Positions 34,041-42,397 of a stretch of DNA of 64,000 nt are shown in pieces (within the stretch, counting starts at the first letter, position 1; each line of letters opens with the position of its first letter). The translations under genes and the position numbers were made by a program. The DNA comes from Streptomyces sp. 35G-GA-8 (GTDB taxonomy: Bacteria; Actinomycetota; Actinomycetes; Streptomycetales; Streptomycetaceae): positions 186,001-250,000 of the forward strand of contig NZ_JAMHJQ010000005.1 in assembly GCF_023534745.1 (NCBI RefSeq), written 5' to 3'. The notes under the pieces are model-generated. The model made no database searches. It saw only the letters and a program-made list of their open reading frames with translations, and was not told the DNA's origin.

Positions 34041-34514
34041 CTACCGCGCCGTAGGTTCGGGGCCCGCCCAGAAGGTGTCGATGGGATAGGGAGTGGCGGC
34101 GGCGATCAGCCGACGGGCCGTGATGTGCGCCTTGTCCTCGGCCTTCTCCACGCTGCCCACGGCGTGACCGGCGATCGCTCCCTCGTAGACCAGCAGGAGT
34201 TGGTCCACGAGCAGGCCGGGATCGGGCGTGCCCGTCGCCTCGGCCAGCTTCAGCATCCTGGCGCGCAGCGCCCGCTTGTGGGCGGCGGTCACGGAGCGGG
34301 CCGGGTGCCGCGGGTCGGCGAGCTCGACCATGGCGTTGACGAGCGCGCAACCGCGGAAGCCGGGCGATGAGGCCGCCCACGACCGCAGGGCGTCGAAGAC
34401 CGCGAGGAGCCGGGCGCGCGGGTCGTCACCGGCGTTGTCGACGCACTCGTCGAGTATCAGCTGCCAGCGGACCTGGCGTCCGTCGAGGTAGGCCAGGAAG
34501 GGAGCGGTGTCCAT
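34041..34514 (-). CDS. TetR-like ligand-binding domain without HTH
   Basis: This 157-residue helical protein corresponds to the C-terminal effector domain of TetR regulators (LILDECVDNAGDDPRARLLAVFDAL, GFRGCALVNAMVELADPRHPA, HKRALRARMLKLAEATG). The N-terminal HTH of about 45 residues is missing: only 73 bases separate it from the next, divergent gene. Yet the ATG at 34514 has a strong GAGGAG ribosome site 7 bases upstream. It is either a remnant of a deleted regulator that gained a start, or a true HTH-less ligand-binding protein or dominant-negative partner. Confidence 0.75.
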   Translation of the reverse strand: MDTAPFLAYLDGRQVRWQLILDECVDNAGDDPRARLLAVFDALRSWAASSPGFRGCALVNAMVELADPRHPARSVTAAHKRALRARMLKLAEATGTPDPGLLVDQLLLVYEGAIAGHAVGSVEKAEDKAHITARRLIAAATPYPIDTFWAGPEPTAR

Positions 34515-34538
34515 GGTGTTCTCCTCAGCGGCGTTGTC

Positions 34539-34571
34539 GGTAATGGGTATAGTTGATTTATTCGGTTACCC
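34539..34571. promoter_or_regulatory. AT-rich divergent promoter region with inverted repeats
   Basis: GGTAA (34539-34543) and TTACC (34566-34570), and nested GGGTA/TACCC, flank an AT-rich core between the headless TetR gene and the CGNR gene. It is the most AT-rich spot in the neighbourhood and probably contains both promoters and perhaps the original TetR operator. Confidence 0.4.
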
Positions 34572-34587
34572 TAGCATGGAGTAAGGC

Positions 34588-35220
34588 TTGAAGATTCCTT
34601 TTTCCAATTACAAGCTGGGGGCAGGCGTAGCGACCGATCTGGTCAACACCTCGCCCCTGGTCTGGCGGACGGTGGGCGAGATCCTGATCGACCCCGCCGC
34701 ACTGACGCACTTCCTGACGGAACACGACATCCACCTCGACGCCCTCGCCGATGGCCGGCTGCCGGACGACACCGATCTCGAAGACGTACGCGCCCTGCGC
34801 GGAGAGATCCGCGCCATTCTTGAGGCCGACGCCGAGGAGCATGTCGTCGAAGCCGCGAGCGCGCTGGTCGGGCGGGGCGGCATCGGTCCGTCCCTGTACC
34901 GCGACACCGAGGACCGCTGGCAGTGGTACGTCATGACGTCACCGGACACGTCCGTCGCCGACGAGCTGGCCGTTCTCATGGGCACGGGACTGCTCGGCGC
35001 CCTGCGGACCCTGAGCCACGACCGGTTCCGTCACTGCGCCTCGCCGGTGTGCGAGGGGATGTTCGTCGACACCAGCAAGGCCGGGCGCCGTCGCTACTGC
35101 ATGCCCGAGCTGTGCGGCAACCGGCTCAACGTCGCCAGCCACCGTGCACGCCGGCTGGAGAGCACCCGCCGCCGCACGGACTCACGGGTCGAAGGCGACA
35201 CGGACACGGACGACCGGTGA
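34588..35220 (+). CDS. CGNR zinc-finger (ABATE-domain) regulator
   Basis: This 210-residue protein begins with a TTG at 34588 after GGAG. The N-terminal ABATE domain (about 1-150) includes LGAGVATDLVNTSPLVWRT. The C-terminal CGNR zinc finger reads HCASPVCEGMFVDTSKAGRRRYC, then CGNRLNVASHRAR, with four Cys positioned for zinc and a basic DNA-binding tail. Members are presumed stress or starvation transcription factors. It is divergent from the headless TetR protein, so it may have been the target, or now is the only DNA-binding partner, of that locus. The tail is Asp/Thr-rich. Confidence 0.9.
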   Translation: MKIPFSNYKLGAGVATDLVNTSPLVWRTVGEILIDPAALTHFLTEHDIHLDALADGRLPDDTDLEDVRALRGEIRAILEADAEEHVVEAASALVGRGGIGPSLYRDTEDRWQWYVMTSPDTSVADELAVLMGTGLLGALRTLSHDRFRHCASPVCEGMFVDTSKAGRRRYCMPELCGNRLNVASHRARRLESTRRRTDSRVEGDTDTDDR

Positions 35221-35227
35221 GCGGTGA

Positions 35228-36112
35228 TCAGACCGACGGCCCAACTGCCGCCGACCGCCGCGCGGACCGCCGGGCCGACCGCCGGGCCGCCCGTAGCGCC
35301 AGGGCCGCGAGGGCTTCCGGGGCGCCCTCCTGACCGCGTATTCCGGGAAACGCGTTGATGTCCACGATCAGTGGGCTGCCGTCGCCCGCGTCGATCACAT
35401 CGACGCCGTACACCTCCAGCGCGAATACGGAACCGACCGTGCGCGCCAAGTCCTGCCAGCCGTCGGGCAGATCGCCGGGTGCGAGCGGGAGCGTCGGGCC
35501 CCGCCCGCCCTCGGCCAGCTCCGAGCGGCGCAGGGCCGCGAAGACCCGGCCGCCGATCACCCACAGCTTGTGGTCCCAGCCGCTGTTCTCGCTGAACCGC
35601 TGGACCACGACCGGCTCCTGAGCCCATTCGGAGCGCAGTTCGCGCAGCCGCGCGGCGCCGTCGACCCGGGTGACGAGGTCGTGCCGTCGGCTGTGCCGGC
35701 TCTTGACCACCAGCGGATACGGCAGGTCGCGCTCGTCGGCGAGTGCGGCCAGGCTTGTCACGCTCCGGGTGGCCGCGAACGGCAGCCCGGCGCGCCGGGC
35801 CAGACCGGCCATCTCCGTACGGTCCTGGCACAGCGCGGTCGCCGAGGACGAGTTCAGCACCGGAGCCCCGCGCTCCTCCAAGGATCCGGCCAGGGCCAGC
35901 GCCCGCGGTGTCCGTGCCTTCAGCAGATAGACATCGGCGAGCGAGCCGGAAGCGGCCGGGTCGCCGGCCGGACCGTCGCCCCCTGACTCCGGGGCCGACT
36001 CCGGGGCCGACTCCGGATCGATCGACTCCACCTCGTGACGGCGGGTCAGCAGCGCGGTGGTCGCGGCCAGCACCGGGTGATCGGGCCGGGAGGTGATCAG
36101 ACAGATCCTCAT
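35228..36112 (-). CDS. ATP-grasp protein B of a tandem pair
   Basis: This 294-residue ATP-grasp protein has a pre-ATP-grasp Rossmann part with a low-complexity Pro/Glu/Ser insert (PESAPESAPES). It then has PYPLVVKSRHSRRHD (ATP Lys), VVVQRFSENSGWDHKLWVIGG, and the metal loop VYGVDVI...LIVDINAFPG near the end. The D-I-N-x-F-P-G form, rather than the E-x-N-x-P-G of RimK ligases, resembles inositol-phosphate kinases of the ITPK type. The end is an Arg/Ala/Ser repeat (RRSARRSARRSA). It overlaps its paralogue by ATGA. Product and substrate are unknown. Confidence 0.85.
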   Translation of the reverse strand: MRICLITSRPDHPVLAATTALLTRRHEVESIDPESAPESAPESGGDGPAGDPAASGSLADVYLLKARTPRALALAGSLEERGAPVLNSSSATALCQDRTEMAGLARRAGLPFAATRSVTSLAALADERDLPYPLVVKSRHSRRHDLVTRVDGAARLRELRSEWAQEPVVVQRFSENSGWDHKLWVIGGRVFAALRRSELAEGGRGPTLPLAPGDLPDGWQDLARTVGSVFALEVYGVDVIDAGDGSPLIVDINAFPGIRGQEGAPEALAALALRAARRSARRSARRSAAVGPSV

Positions 36113-37071
36113 CCGGCCTCTCCCGCCGTCGCGGGTATCCGGAACGGAACCCCGGCGGACGTCAGGAGCGATACGGGCTCCGGCACCGCCACCGGAACCG
36201 ACTCGGACACCGCCTCCGGCCGCGGGAACGGACCGGCCGCCGCCGCACCACGAGCGGTACCGCCCGTACGCGCCAGCTCAAGGACCGCCCTCGCCACGCG
36301 CGCCGTCGCGTCGGGCACGCGCCGGAAACTCGGGAAGTCGTTCACGTCGACGATGACCGGACCGTCCGGGCCCAGCAGCACATCCACACCGAACAGATCG
36401 AGCCCGTAGACCTCACCGGCCTCGGCGACCAGCCCCGCCACCTCCGCCGGCAGCGGAACGGAACGCTCCCGCTGGGACTTCCCGGGATGCAGCGGTGAGG
36501 ACCGCTCCGTCGCGAACAGTTCGCCACCCACCCCGTACACCTTCAGATCGACGCCAGAGTTGGGAATGTACGGCTGGGCGATGAGCATCCCCTCCCCCGG
36601 CAGCCCGGCGCTCGCCGCCGCCAGCCGGTCAGGCGACCGCACAAGACGCACGCCCCGCCCCGAACTCCCCTCGGCGGGCTTGACCACCAACGGAAACGCC
36701 GCGGCGGGAAGCTCCGCCAGCAACTCGGGGCGCGCGACCGCGTAGGTCTCCGGAACCGGAAGTCCCCGGCTGTGGCCGACCACCGCCGCCGCCATCTTGT
36801 CCCGTACGCCACGGATCGACCGCGCGTCGTTCACCGTCGTCAGCCCGACCGCCGCGGCGGCCTCCAGCAACGCCAGCCCCGGGCCCCCGGAGACGGTCTT
36901 CAGCACCCACGCGTCATGACCGCCCGCGCGTACGGCCTCCGACAACCGCAGCAGTGACGCGCCCGGCCGTACGACGTCCACCCGGTGCCCCCAGCCGGCG
37001 AGCTGACCGATCACCTCCACCGGCATGCCGTCGAACCGGTACTGCTCCTCCACCACAAAACAGAGCCTCAT
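36109..37071 (-). CDS. ATP-grasp protein A of a tandem pair
   Basis: This 320-residue protein is the first gene of the pair, with a GGGAGGG site before ATG 37071. The ATP-grasp core reads FPLVVKPAEGSSGRGVRLV, MLIAQPYIPNSGVDLKVYGVGGELFA and the metal loop IVDVNDFPSFRRV. The C-terminal 50 residues are Ala/Pro-rich. Motif style equals that of protein B (N-S-G-x-D-x-K and D-V/I-N-x-F-P), so the two arose by duplication and may form a heterodimer or act in sequence. There is no peptide precursor, transporter or tailoring gene beside them. It is divergent from the response-regulator fusion gene. Confidence 0.85.
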   Translation of the reverse strand: MRLCFVVEEQYRFDGMPVEVIGQLAGWGHRVDVVRPGASLLRLSEAVRAGGHDAWVLKTVSGGPGLALLEAAAAVGLTTVNDARSIRGVRDKMAAAVVGHSRGLPVPETYAVARPELLAELPAAAFPLVVKPAEGSSGRGVRLVRSPDRLAAASAGLPGEGMLIAQPYIPNSGVDLKVYGVGGELFATERSSPLHPGKSQRERSVPLPAEVAGLVAEAGEVYGLDLFGVDVLLGPDGPVIVDVNDFPSFRRVPDATARVARAVLELARTGGTARGAAAAGPFPRPEAVSESVPVAVPEPVSLLTSAGVPFRIPATAGEAG

Positions 37072-37349
37072 CGACCCTCCCCGCAACCCCCGGACACCAA
37101 CGGACGGCTGACATCTCGGAGACCATGATCTGCCCCACCGTAACGGGGCCCGCCACCAGCCCGTCCGAGCCGGAGGCGCGCGCGGCGCCCGGACACTCCG
37201 TGTCGCGGGGCCGTCACTCCCGGGCAGGCCGGGCGGCGCCCTGTCCGGCCCGCGCCCCGGGCGTCTGGAGGCGGAGCGGGCGGGCGCTCGTAGACTGTTT
37301 CATTGAAGGTTCTTTGAAGGCCGTTTCGTCCTCAGGCGATGGTGATGGC

Positions 37350-39008
37350 ATGGCGAACCCGACGATCTTGACCGTCGACGACGATCCGGCGGTCTCCAGA
37401 GCGGTCGCCCGCGACATCCGGCGCAAATACGGCGGTCAGTACCGGGTCGTGCGCGCCGTCTCCGGGGCGGAGGCGCTGGACGCGCTGCGCGAGATCAAGC
37501 TGCGCGGTGAACGGCTCGCGGTGATGCTCGCCGACTACCGGATGCCGCAGATGAACGGCATCGAGTTCCTCGAAGCGGCGATGGACCTCTTCCCCCTTGC
37601 CCGACGGGTGCTGCTGACCGCGTACGCGGACACGGGCGCGGCCATTGACGCGATCAATGTCGTCGATCTGGATCACTACCTCCTCAAGCCGTGGAATCCG
37701 CCGGAGGAGCATCTGTACCCGGTGATCGACGAACTGCTGGACGCCTGGGCGACCACCCCGGATCCGACCAGCACCGAGACCCGCGTGGTGGGGCACCGCT
37801 GGTCCGCCCCGTCCTTCGCCGTACGTGACTTCCTCGCCCGCAATCTGGTGCCGTACCGCTGGCTGCCCGCCGACGAGCCCGAGGGCGCCAGGCTGCTGGC
37901 CGCCGCCGGAGTGGCGCCCGCGGACGTACCGCTGGTGGTCACCTCCGACGGCACATCGCTGGTGGCACCTGCCGAGAAGGAGCTCGCCGCGCATGTCGGG
38001 CTGAGTACCACCCCCACCTCGGACTTCTATGACCTCGTGGTGGTCGGCGGCGGACCTGCCGGGCTCGGCGCCGCGGTGTATGGCGCGTCCGAGGGGCTGC
38101 GTACGGTACTGGTCGAGCGCGAGGCGACCGGCGGGCAGGCGGGACAGAGCAGCAGGATCGAGAACTATCTCGGGTTCCCCGACGGCGTCTCCGGAGCCCA
38201 GCTCACCGACCGCGCCCGTCGCCAGGCGCTGAAGTTCGGCGCCGAGATCCTCAGCGCCCGCGAGGTCGTCGGGCTGGACGCGGCCGGATCGGGCCGGGTG
38301 GTGCGGTTCGGACAGGGCAGCTCCATCACCGCCCATACCGTGGTGCTCGCCACCGGCGTGTCCTACCGCCGTCTGGCCGCTTCCAGCCTGGACGAGTTCA
38401 CGGGAGCGGGGGTCTTCTACGGGTCCACTGTCACCGAGGCGTCCACCTGCTCGGACGAGGAGGTGTACTTGGTGGGCGGCGCCAACTCGGCAGGGCAGGC
38501 GGCCGTGTATCTCTCCCGCTACGCGCGGCGTGTGCATCTGCTCATCAGGGGCTCGGATCTGACCAGTTCGATGTCCAGCTATCTGATCGAGCAGATCAAC
38601 GACATCGACCATATCGTCGTCCACCCCTGGACCGAGGCGGTCGGCGGGAAGGGCGACGGCCATTTGCAGCAGATCACGCTGCGGGACGTCCGGTCGGGGG
38701 CGACGGACTCGGTCGACTCGTCCTGGCTGTTCGTGTTCATCGGCGCGGAGCCGCGTACGGAGTGGCTGGAGGGTGTGGTCGAGCGCGACGCGCGGGGGTT
38801 CGTGATCACCGGCCCCGATCTGGTGGCCGACGGCCGGCGGCCGGCCAACTGGCCGCTGCCGAGGGACCCTTACCACCTGGAGTCCAGCGTGCCGGGGGTG
38901 TTCGCGGCCGGTGACGTCCGTGCCGCGTCGCTCAAACGCGTCGCCTCCGCCGTCGGTGACGGCGCGATGGCCATTTCGCTGGTCCACCGCTACTTGGAGT
39001 CACAGTGA
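37350..39008 (+). CDS. Response regulator fused to a thioredoxin-reductase-like flavoprotein without CxxC
   Basis: This 552-residue protein has a receiver domain at residues 1-125 with the acidic pocket Asp10-Asp12, phospho-acceptor Asp62 (MLADYRMP), Thr in LLTAYAD and Lys in LLKPWNP. A linker of about 90 residues follows, then a pyridine nucleotide-disulfide reductase module: FAD site DLVVVGGGPAGLGAAVYGAS, NAD(P)H site YLVGGANSAGQAA, and VFAAGDVRAASLKRVASAVGDGA. Where thioredoxin reductase has CATC this protein reads GSTV, and the whole chain seems to hold one Cys, so disulfide chemistry is excluded. It overlaps the kinase gene by GTGA. Confidence 0.88.
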   Translation: MANPTILTVDDDPAVSRAVARDIRRKYGGQYRVVRAVSGAEALDALREIKLRGERLAVMLADYRMPQMNGIEFLEAAMDLFPLARRVLLTAYADTGAAIDAINVVDLDHYLLKPWNPPEEHLYPVIDELLDAWATTPDPTSTETRVVGHRWSAPSFAVRDFLARNLVPYRWLPADEPEGARLLAAAGVAPADVPLVVTSDGTSLVAPAEKELAAHVGLSTTPTSDFYDLVVVGGGPAGLGAAVYGASEGLRTVLVEREATGGQAGQSSRIENYLGFPDGVSGAQLTDRARRQALKFGAEILSAREVVGLDAAGSGRVVRFGQGSSITAHTVVLATGVSYRRLAASSLDEFTGAGVFYGSTVTEASTCSDEEVYLVGGANSAGQAAVYLSRYARRVHLLIRGSDLTSSMSSYLIEQINDIDHIVVHPWTEAVGGKGDGHLQQITLRDVRSGATDSVDSSWLFVFIGAEPRTEWLEGVVERDARGFVITGPDLVADGRRPANWPLPRDPYHLESSVPGVFAAGDVRAASLKRVASAVGDGAMAISLVHRYLESQ

Positions 39009-40492
39009 GTGCTTCGAACCGTTTGACGCCGGCGGAACTGCGCACCTTGTTCCTGTTCGAGGCGCTCGACGAGAACCAGCTGGCCTGGCTGGCGGAGCGG
39101 GGCAGGGTCGAGCGGCGGACGGGCGGCAGCGCCGTCTACACCGAAGGTGAGCCGGCCACCTGCTTCTTCGTGCTGCTCAGCGGCGCCGTGACGCTCAGCC
39201 GACGGCTGCACGGTGACGAGATCGAGGTCACCAGAACCGACCGGCGCGGTGTGTACAGCGGGGCGACCCAGGCGTACCTCGGTGACCGTGTCGACCAGGT
39301 CTATCCGAACACGCTGCGGGCCATCAGCGACGCGGAGTTCTTCGCCCTGCCGGCCGATGAGTTCGCCGCGGCCATACGCGGCTGGTTCCCGATGGCGCTC
39401 CATCTGCTCGAAGGGCTCTTCTTCGGGTCGCGCGCGGCGGACACGATCCTGGGCGAGCGGGAGCGGCTGGTCGCGCTGGGAGCGCTGTCCGCCGGTCTCA
39501 CCCATGAACTCAACAATCCGGCCGCGGCGGCGGTACGGGCCACCGAGGCGCTGCGCGAGCGGGTGGCCGGGATGCGGCACAAACTCGCCCTGATCGCGGA
39601 CGGCCGGCTGGACGGCACCCGGCTGCGTGCTCTGGTGGAGCTCCAGGACGCGGCGGTCAAGCAGGCCGCCGCGGCCTCCCCCATGTCGGCGCTCGACGCC
39701 TCGGACGCCGAGGACGAACTCACCGACTGGCTCGATGAGCACGAGGTGGCCAGCCCCTGGGATGTAGCGCCCGTCCTGGTCTCCGGAGGGGTCAATGTGC
39801 CCTGGCTGGCGTCGGCCGCCGAGGCGGTGGGCAAGGATCATCTGGACTCGGCGGTGCGCTGGCTGGCGTACGCCATCGACACCGAACTGCTGATGGGGGA
39901 GATCGACGACGCCGTGACCCGGGTCTCCGACCTGGTCGGTGCGGCCAAGCAGTACTCCCAGCTGGACCGGGCTCCGCATCAGGTCGTGGATGTGCACGCG
40001 CTGCTCGACGCCACGCTGACGATGATGCGGGCGAAGATCCCCGCCGGGATCCGGGTGGTCAAGGAGTACGACAGGAGCCTGCCGCCGATCCCGGCGTTCG
40101 GCGCCGAGCTGAACCAGGTGTGGACGAATCTGATCGACAACGCGGTCGACGCCATGGACGGAGAGGGCACGCTCACTCTGGGCACGAGAAGGGACGGCGA
40201 GCGGCTGTATGTCGAGGTGACGGACACCGGGAGCGGTATTCCTCCGGAGGTCAGGCCGCGGATCTTCGAACCGTTCTTCTCCACGAAGTCGGTGGGCGAG
40301 GGCACCGGACTGGGCCTGGACATCTCGTACCGCATCGTCGTCAACAAGCACCACGGCGACATCAGGGTGGACTCGCGGCCGGGGCATACCCGATTCCGGG
40401 TGTGCCTGCCGATCACTCCTGTCGCCGAGCCCGCCGACTCCGTGGGCCCGGCCGCCCCGGCCGAGTCGGCGGGCCCGGCCGCCGGGGAGTGA
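39005..40492 (+). CDS. Cyclic-nucleotide-domain histidine kinase
   Basis: This 495-residue protein has an N-terminal cNMP-binding-like domain (about 8-130: LFLFEALDENQLAWLAERGRVERRTGGSAVY, FFVLLSGAVTL). A phospho-acceptor His lies near residue 167 (LSAGLTHELNNPAAAAVRA). A long helical region precedes the HATPase: N-box NQVWTNLIDNAVDAM near 370, GSGIPPEVRPRIFEPFFSTK and GEGTGLGLDISY. There are no membrane helices, so it senses a cytoplasmic signal. The GTG start overlaps the stop of the response-regulator fusion, which is surely its partner. The C-terminus is Pro/Ala/Ser-rich. Confidence 0.92.
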   Translation: MSASNRLTPAELRTLFLFEALDENQLAWLAERGRVERRTGGSAVYTEGEPATCFFVLLSGAVTLSRRLHGDEIEVTRTDRRGVYSGATQAYLGDRVDQVYPNTLRAISDAEFFALPADEFAAAIRGWFPMALHLLEGLFFGSRAADTILGERERLVALGALSAGLTHELNNPAAAAVRATEALRERVAGMRHKLALIADGRLDGTRLRALVELQDAAVKQAAAASPMSALDASDAEDELTDWLDEHEVASPWDVAPVLVSGGVNVPWLASAAEAVGKDHLDSAVRWLAYAIDTELLMGEIDDAVTRVSDLVGAAKQYSQLDRAPHQVVDVHALLDATLTMMRAKIPAGIRVVKEYDRSLPPIPAFGAELNQVWTNLIDNAVDAMDGEGTLTLGTRRDGERLYVEVTDTGSGIPPEVRPRIFEPFFSTKSVGEGTGLGLDISYRIVVNKHHGDIRVDSRPGHTRFRVCLPITPVAEPADSVGPAAPAESAGPAAGE

Positions 40493-40558
40493 TCCGGGCC
40501 GGACACCGCGGCCCGTCCCTCGCGGACCGGCAACCTTTCGGTCCTCGTCGGCGACAAG

Positions 40559-40595
40559 AGGGGGAACGCCCCGGGCGCACAGCGCCCGTCCCCCT
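40559..40595 (+). terminator. Hairpin after the two-component operon
   Basis: AGGGGGA (40559-40565) pairs with TCCCCCT (40589-40595), enclosing CGGGCGC/GCGCCCG around a 3-base loop. It lies after the kinase gene and 27 bases before the pectate lyase start, so it may be terminator of the first or leader structure of the second. Confidence 0.65.
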
Positions 40596-40622
40596 CCTTG
40601 CCCTCCGAAGGGACACACCCGT

Positions 40623-41591
40623 ATGTCCACGATCATCAGCCGGCGCCGCCTGGCGGCCCTGTTCGCCTCCACCGTCGCCGTCGCCGCCCTCGGCGCGATA
40701 CCGCAGCAGTCCGCCGTCGCCGCGGAGACCGGGCCCATCGGCTTCGGCGCGGGCACCACCGGCGGCGGCGGCGCGACGCCCGTCACGGTCAGCACGCTCG
40801 CCGCGTTCACCTCCGCCGTCGCGGGTGATTCCGCGAAGGTCGTCCGCGTCTCCGGGCTGATCACGCTCAGCGGCCAGGTCGACATCGGCTCCAACACCAC
40901 GGTGCTGGGGGTGGGTTCGGAGTCGGGCTTCACCGGTGGCGGACTGCGCGTCAAGGAATCGACGAATGTCATCATCCGCAATCTCCGGATCAGCAAGCCC
41001 GTCGCGCCCGCGGACGGCATCACCGTACAGAAGTCCACGAAGGTGTGGATCGATCACAACGCCTTCTCGGCCGACCGCGACCACGACAAGGACCACTACG
41101 ACGGACTGCTCGACATCACCCACGCCTCCGACCAGGTCACGGTGTCCTGGAACACCTTCAAGGACCACTTCAAGGGCTCGCTCGTCGGTCACAGCGACAA
41201 CAACAGCGCCGAGGACACCGGGCACTTGCGCGTGACGTACCACCACAACCAGTTCAGCAACGTCTACTCGCGCCTCCCCAGCCTCCGCTTCGGTACCGGC
41301 CACTTCTACGACAACTACGTCCAGGGCGCCGACACCGCCTGCCACTCCCGGATGGGGGCGCAGATGCTGGTCGAGAACAATGTCTTCCGCGACACGAAGG
41401 TCGCGGTGACCACGAACCGCAGCAGCGATGTGGACGGCTACGCGGTGCTGCGCGGAAACGACCTCGGAGGCGCCGCCACCGAGATCTCGGGGACCGGCTC
41501 CTTCACCACACCGCCGTACAGCTACACGGCGGAACCGGCGTCGAGTGTCGTCGCGTCGGTGACGGCGGGTGCGGGGACGGGGAAGATCTGA
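40623..41591 (+). CDS. Secreted pectate lyase, polysaccharide lyase family 1
   Basis: This 322-residue exported protein has a signal peptide to about residue 33 (SAVAA). The right-handed beta-helix domain shows the PL1 marks: STNVIIRNLRI, KVWIDHNAFS, DGLLDITHASDQVTVSWNTF, HFKGSLVGHSDNN, and the catalytic RxPxxR as SRLPSLRFG near residue 218. Asp residues in WIDHN and LLDI fit the Ca site. It cleaves de-esterified pectin by beta-elimination outside the cell. It is monocistronic, with no carbohydrate-binding module or second pectinase nearby. Confidence 0.94.
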   Translation: MSTIISRRRLAALFASTVAVAALGAIPQQSAVAAETGPIGFGAGTTGGGGATPVTVSTLAAFTSAVAGDSAKVVRVSGLITLSGQVDIGSNTTVLGVGSESGFTGGGLRVKESTNVIIRNLRISKPVAPADGITVQKSTKVWIDHNAFSADRDHDKDHYDGLLDITHASDQVTVSWNTFKDHFKGSLVGHSDNNSAEDTGHLRVTYHHNQFSNVYSRLPSLRFGTGHFYDNYVQGADTACHSRMGAQMLVENNVFRDTKVAVTTNRSSDVDGYAVLRGNDLGGAATEISGTGSFTTPPYSYTAEPASSVVASVTAGAGTGKI

Positions 41592-41671
41592 CCCGCTCCG
41601 GGGCTTCCCGTACCGGGCCGCCGCCGGAAAACGGCTGTCCGGGCGCGGCGACGGCGTGGCAGGGTCGGCCG

Positions 41672-42208
41672 ATGGACGTATCCCGATGTGCACTGCTGCG
41701 CCGACAGTTCGACCTCACCTGGCAGCTCTTCGACTACCACCTGGAGCGGCTGGAGCCCGCGGACTTCCTGTGGGAGCCGGCGTCCCACTGCTGGACGGTA
41801 CGACAGGACGACGCCACCGGGACATGGGCGCCGGACTGGGCGGAGACCGAACCCGATCCCGTCCCCGTCCCCACGATCGGCTGGCTGACCTGGCACATCG
41901 GATGGTGGTGGAGTGTGACCATCGATCACGCGCGGGGACGGACGCCGCGGGAGCGGGAGGAGATCGGGTGGCCGGGCGACGGTGAGGCGGCCATCGCCTG
42001 GCTGCGCGGCCTCCGTGCGGAGTGGCTGACGGTGCTCGACCGGCTCACCGACACCGATCTGGACGCCACCGCCCCGTTCCCGTGGCGGAACGACCCCGGG
42101 CACAGCGTCGCCGACATGGCCGGCTGGGTGAATGCCGAGCTGATGAAGAACGTCGCCGAGATAGGCCAGCTCCGGCTGTTGCGCGCGGCGTCCGCGGCCA
42201 CACTTTAG
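41672..42208 (+). CDS. DinB-family protein
   Basis: This 178-residue protein has the four-helix DinB/YfiT-like plan: LLRRQFDLTWQLFDYHLERLEPADFLWEP at the start, PTIGWLTWHIGWWWSVTIDHARG in the middle (metal His in HIGWW) and HSVADMAGWVNAELMKNVAEIGQLR at the end. Members are metal-binding transferases, often thiol-dependent (mycothiol in actinobacteria), or have no known role. The ATG at 41672 has a GTCGG rather than a good ribosome site. It ends at a TAG followed by three hairpins. Confidence 0.85.
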   Translation: MDVSRCALLRRQFDLTWQLFDYHLERLEPADFLWEPASHCWTVRQDDATGTWAPDWAETEPDPVPVPTIGWLTWHIGWWWSVTIDHARGRTPREREEIGWPGDGEAAIAWLRGLRAEWLTVLDRLTDTDLDATAPFPWRNDPGHSVADMAGWVNAELMKNVAEIGQLRLLRAASAATL

Positions 42209-42209
42209 G

Positions 42210-42265
42210 GGTGCCGTCGAGACGGCACCGGCCGGTGTGCCCGGCCGGTTTGCCGGATCGGCAAA
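42210..42265 (+). terminator. Three consecutive hairpins after the DinB gene
   Basis: GGTGCCGTC-ga-GACGGCACC (42210-42229), CCGGCCGG-tgtgc-CCGGCCGG (42228-42248) and TTTGCCG-gat-CGGCAAA (42249-42265) are all perfect and follow within 60 bases of the stop codon. The first two share two bases. The last is followed by a short T-run (ATTTTG). Confidence 0.8.
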
Positions 42266-42397
42266 GAGATTTTGCCCCTGCCGTGCCGGGGCCACATGGT
42301 CGTGGTGACGGCGTTCGTCACGGCGGGGCCCCGGACCCGGGCTGCCCCGCCGTGGTACGCCGTCGCACGACCACGCAGGAATGCTCAAGGAGGACGG

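Noticed and set aside
35228-37071. ATP-grasp-modified peptide (RiPP) cluster
   Set aside because: No small precursor gene, protease or transporter beside the two ATP-grasp genes.
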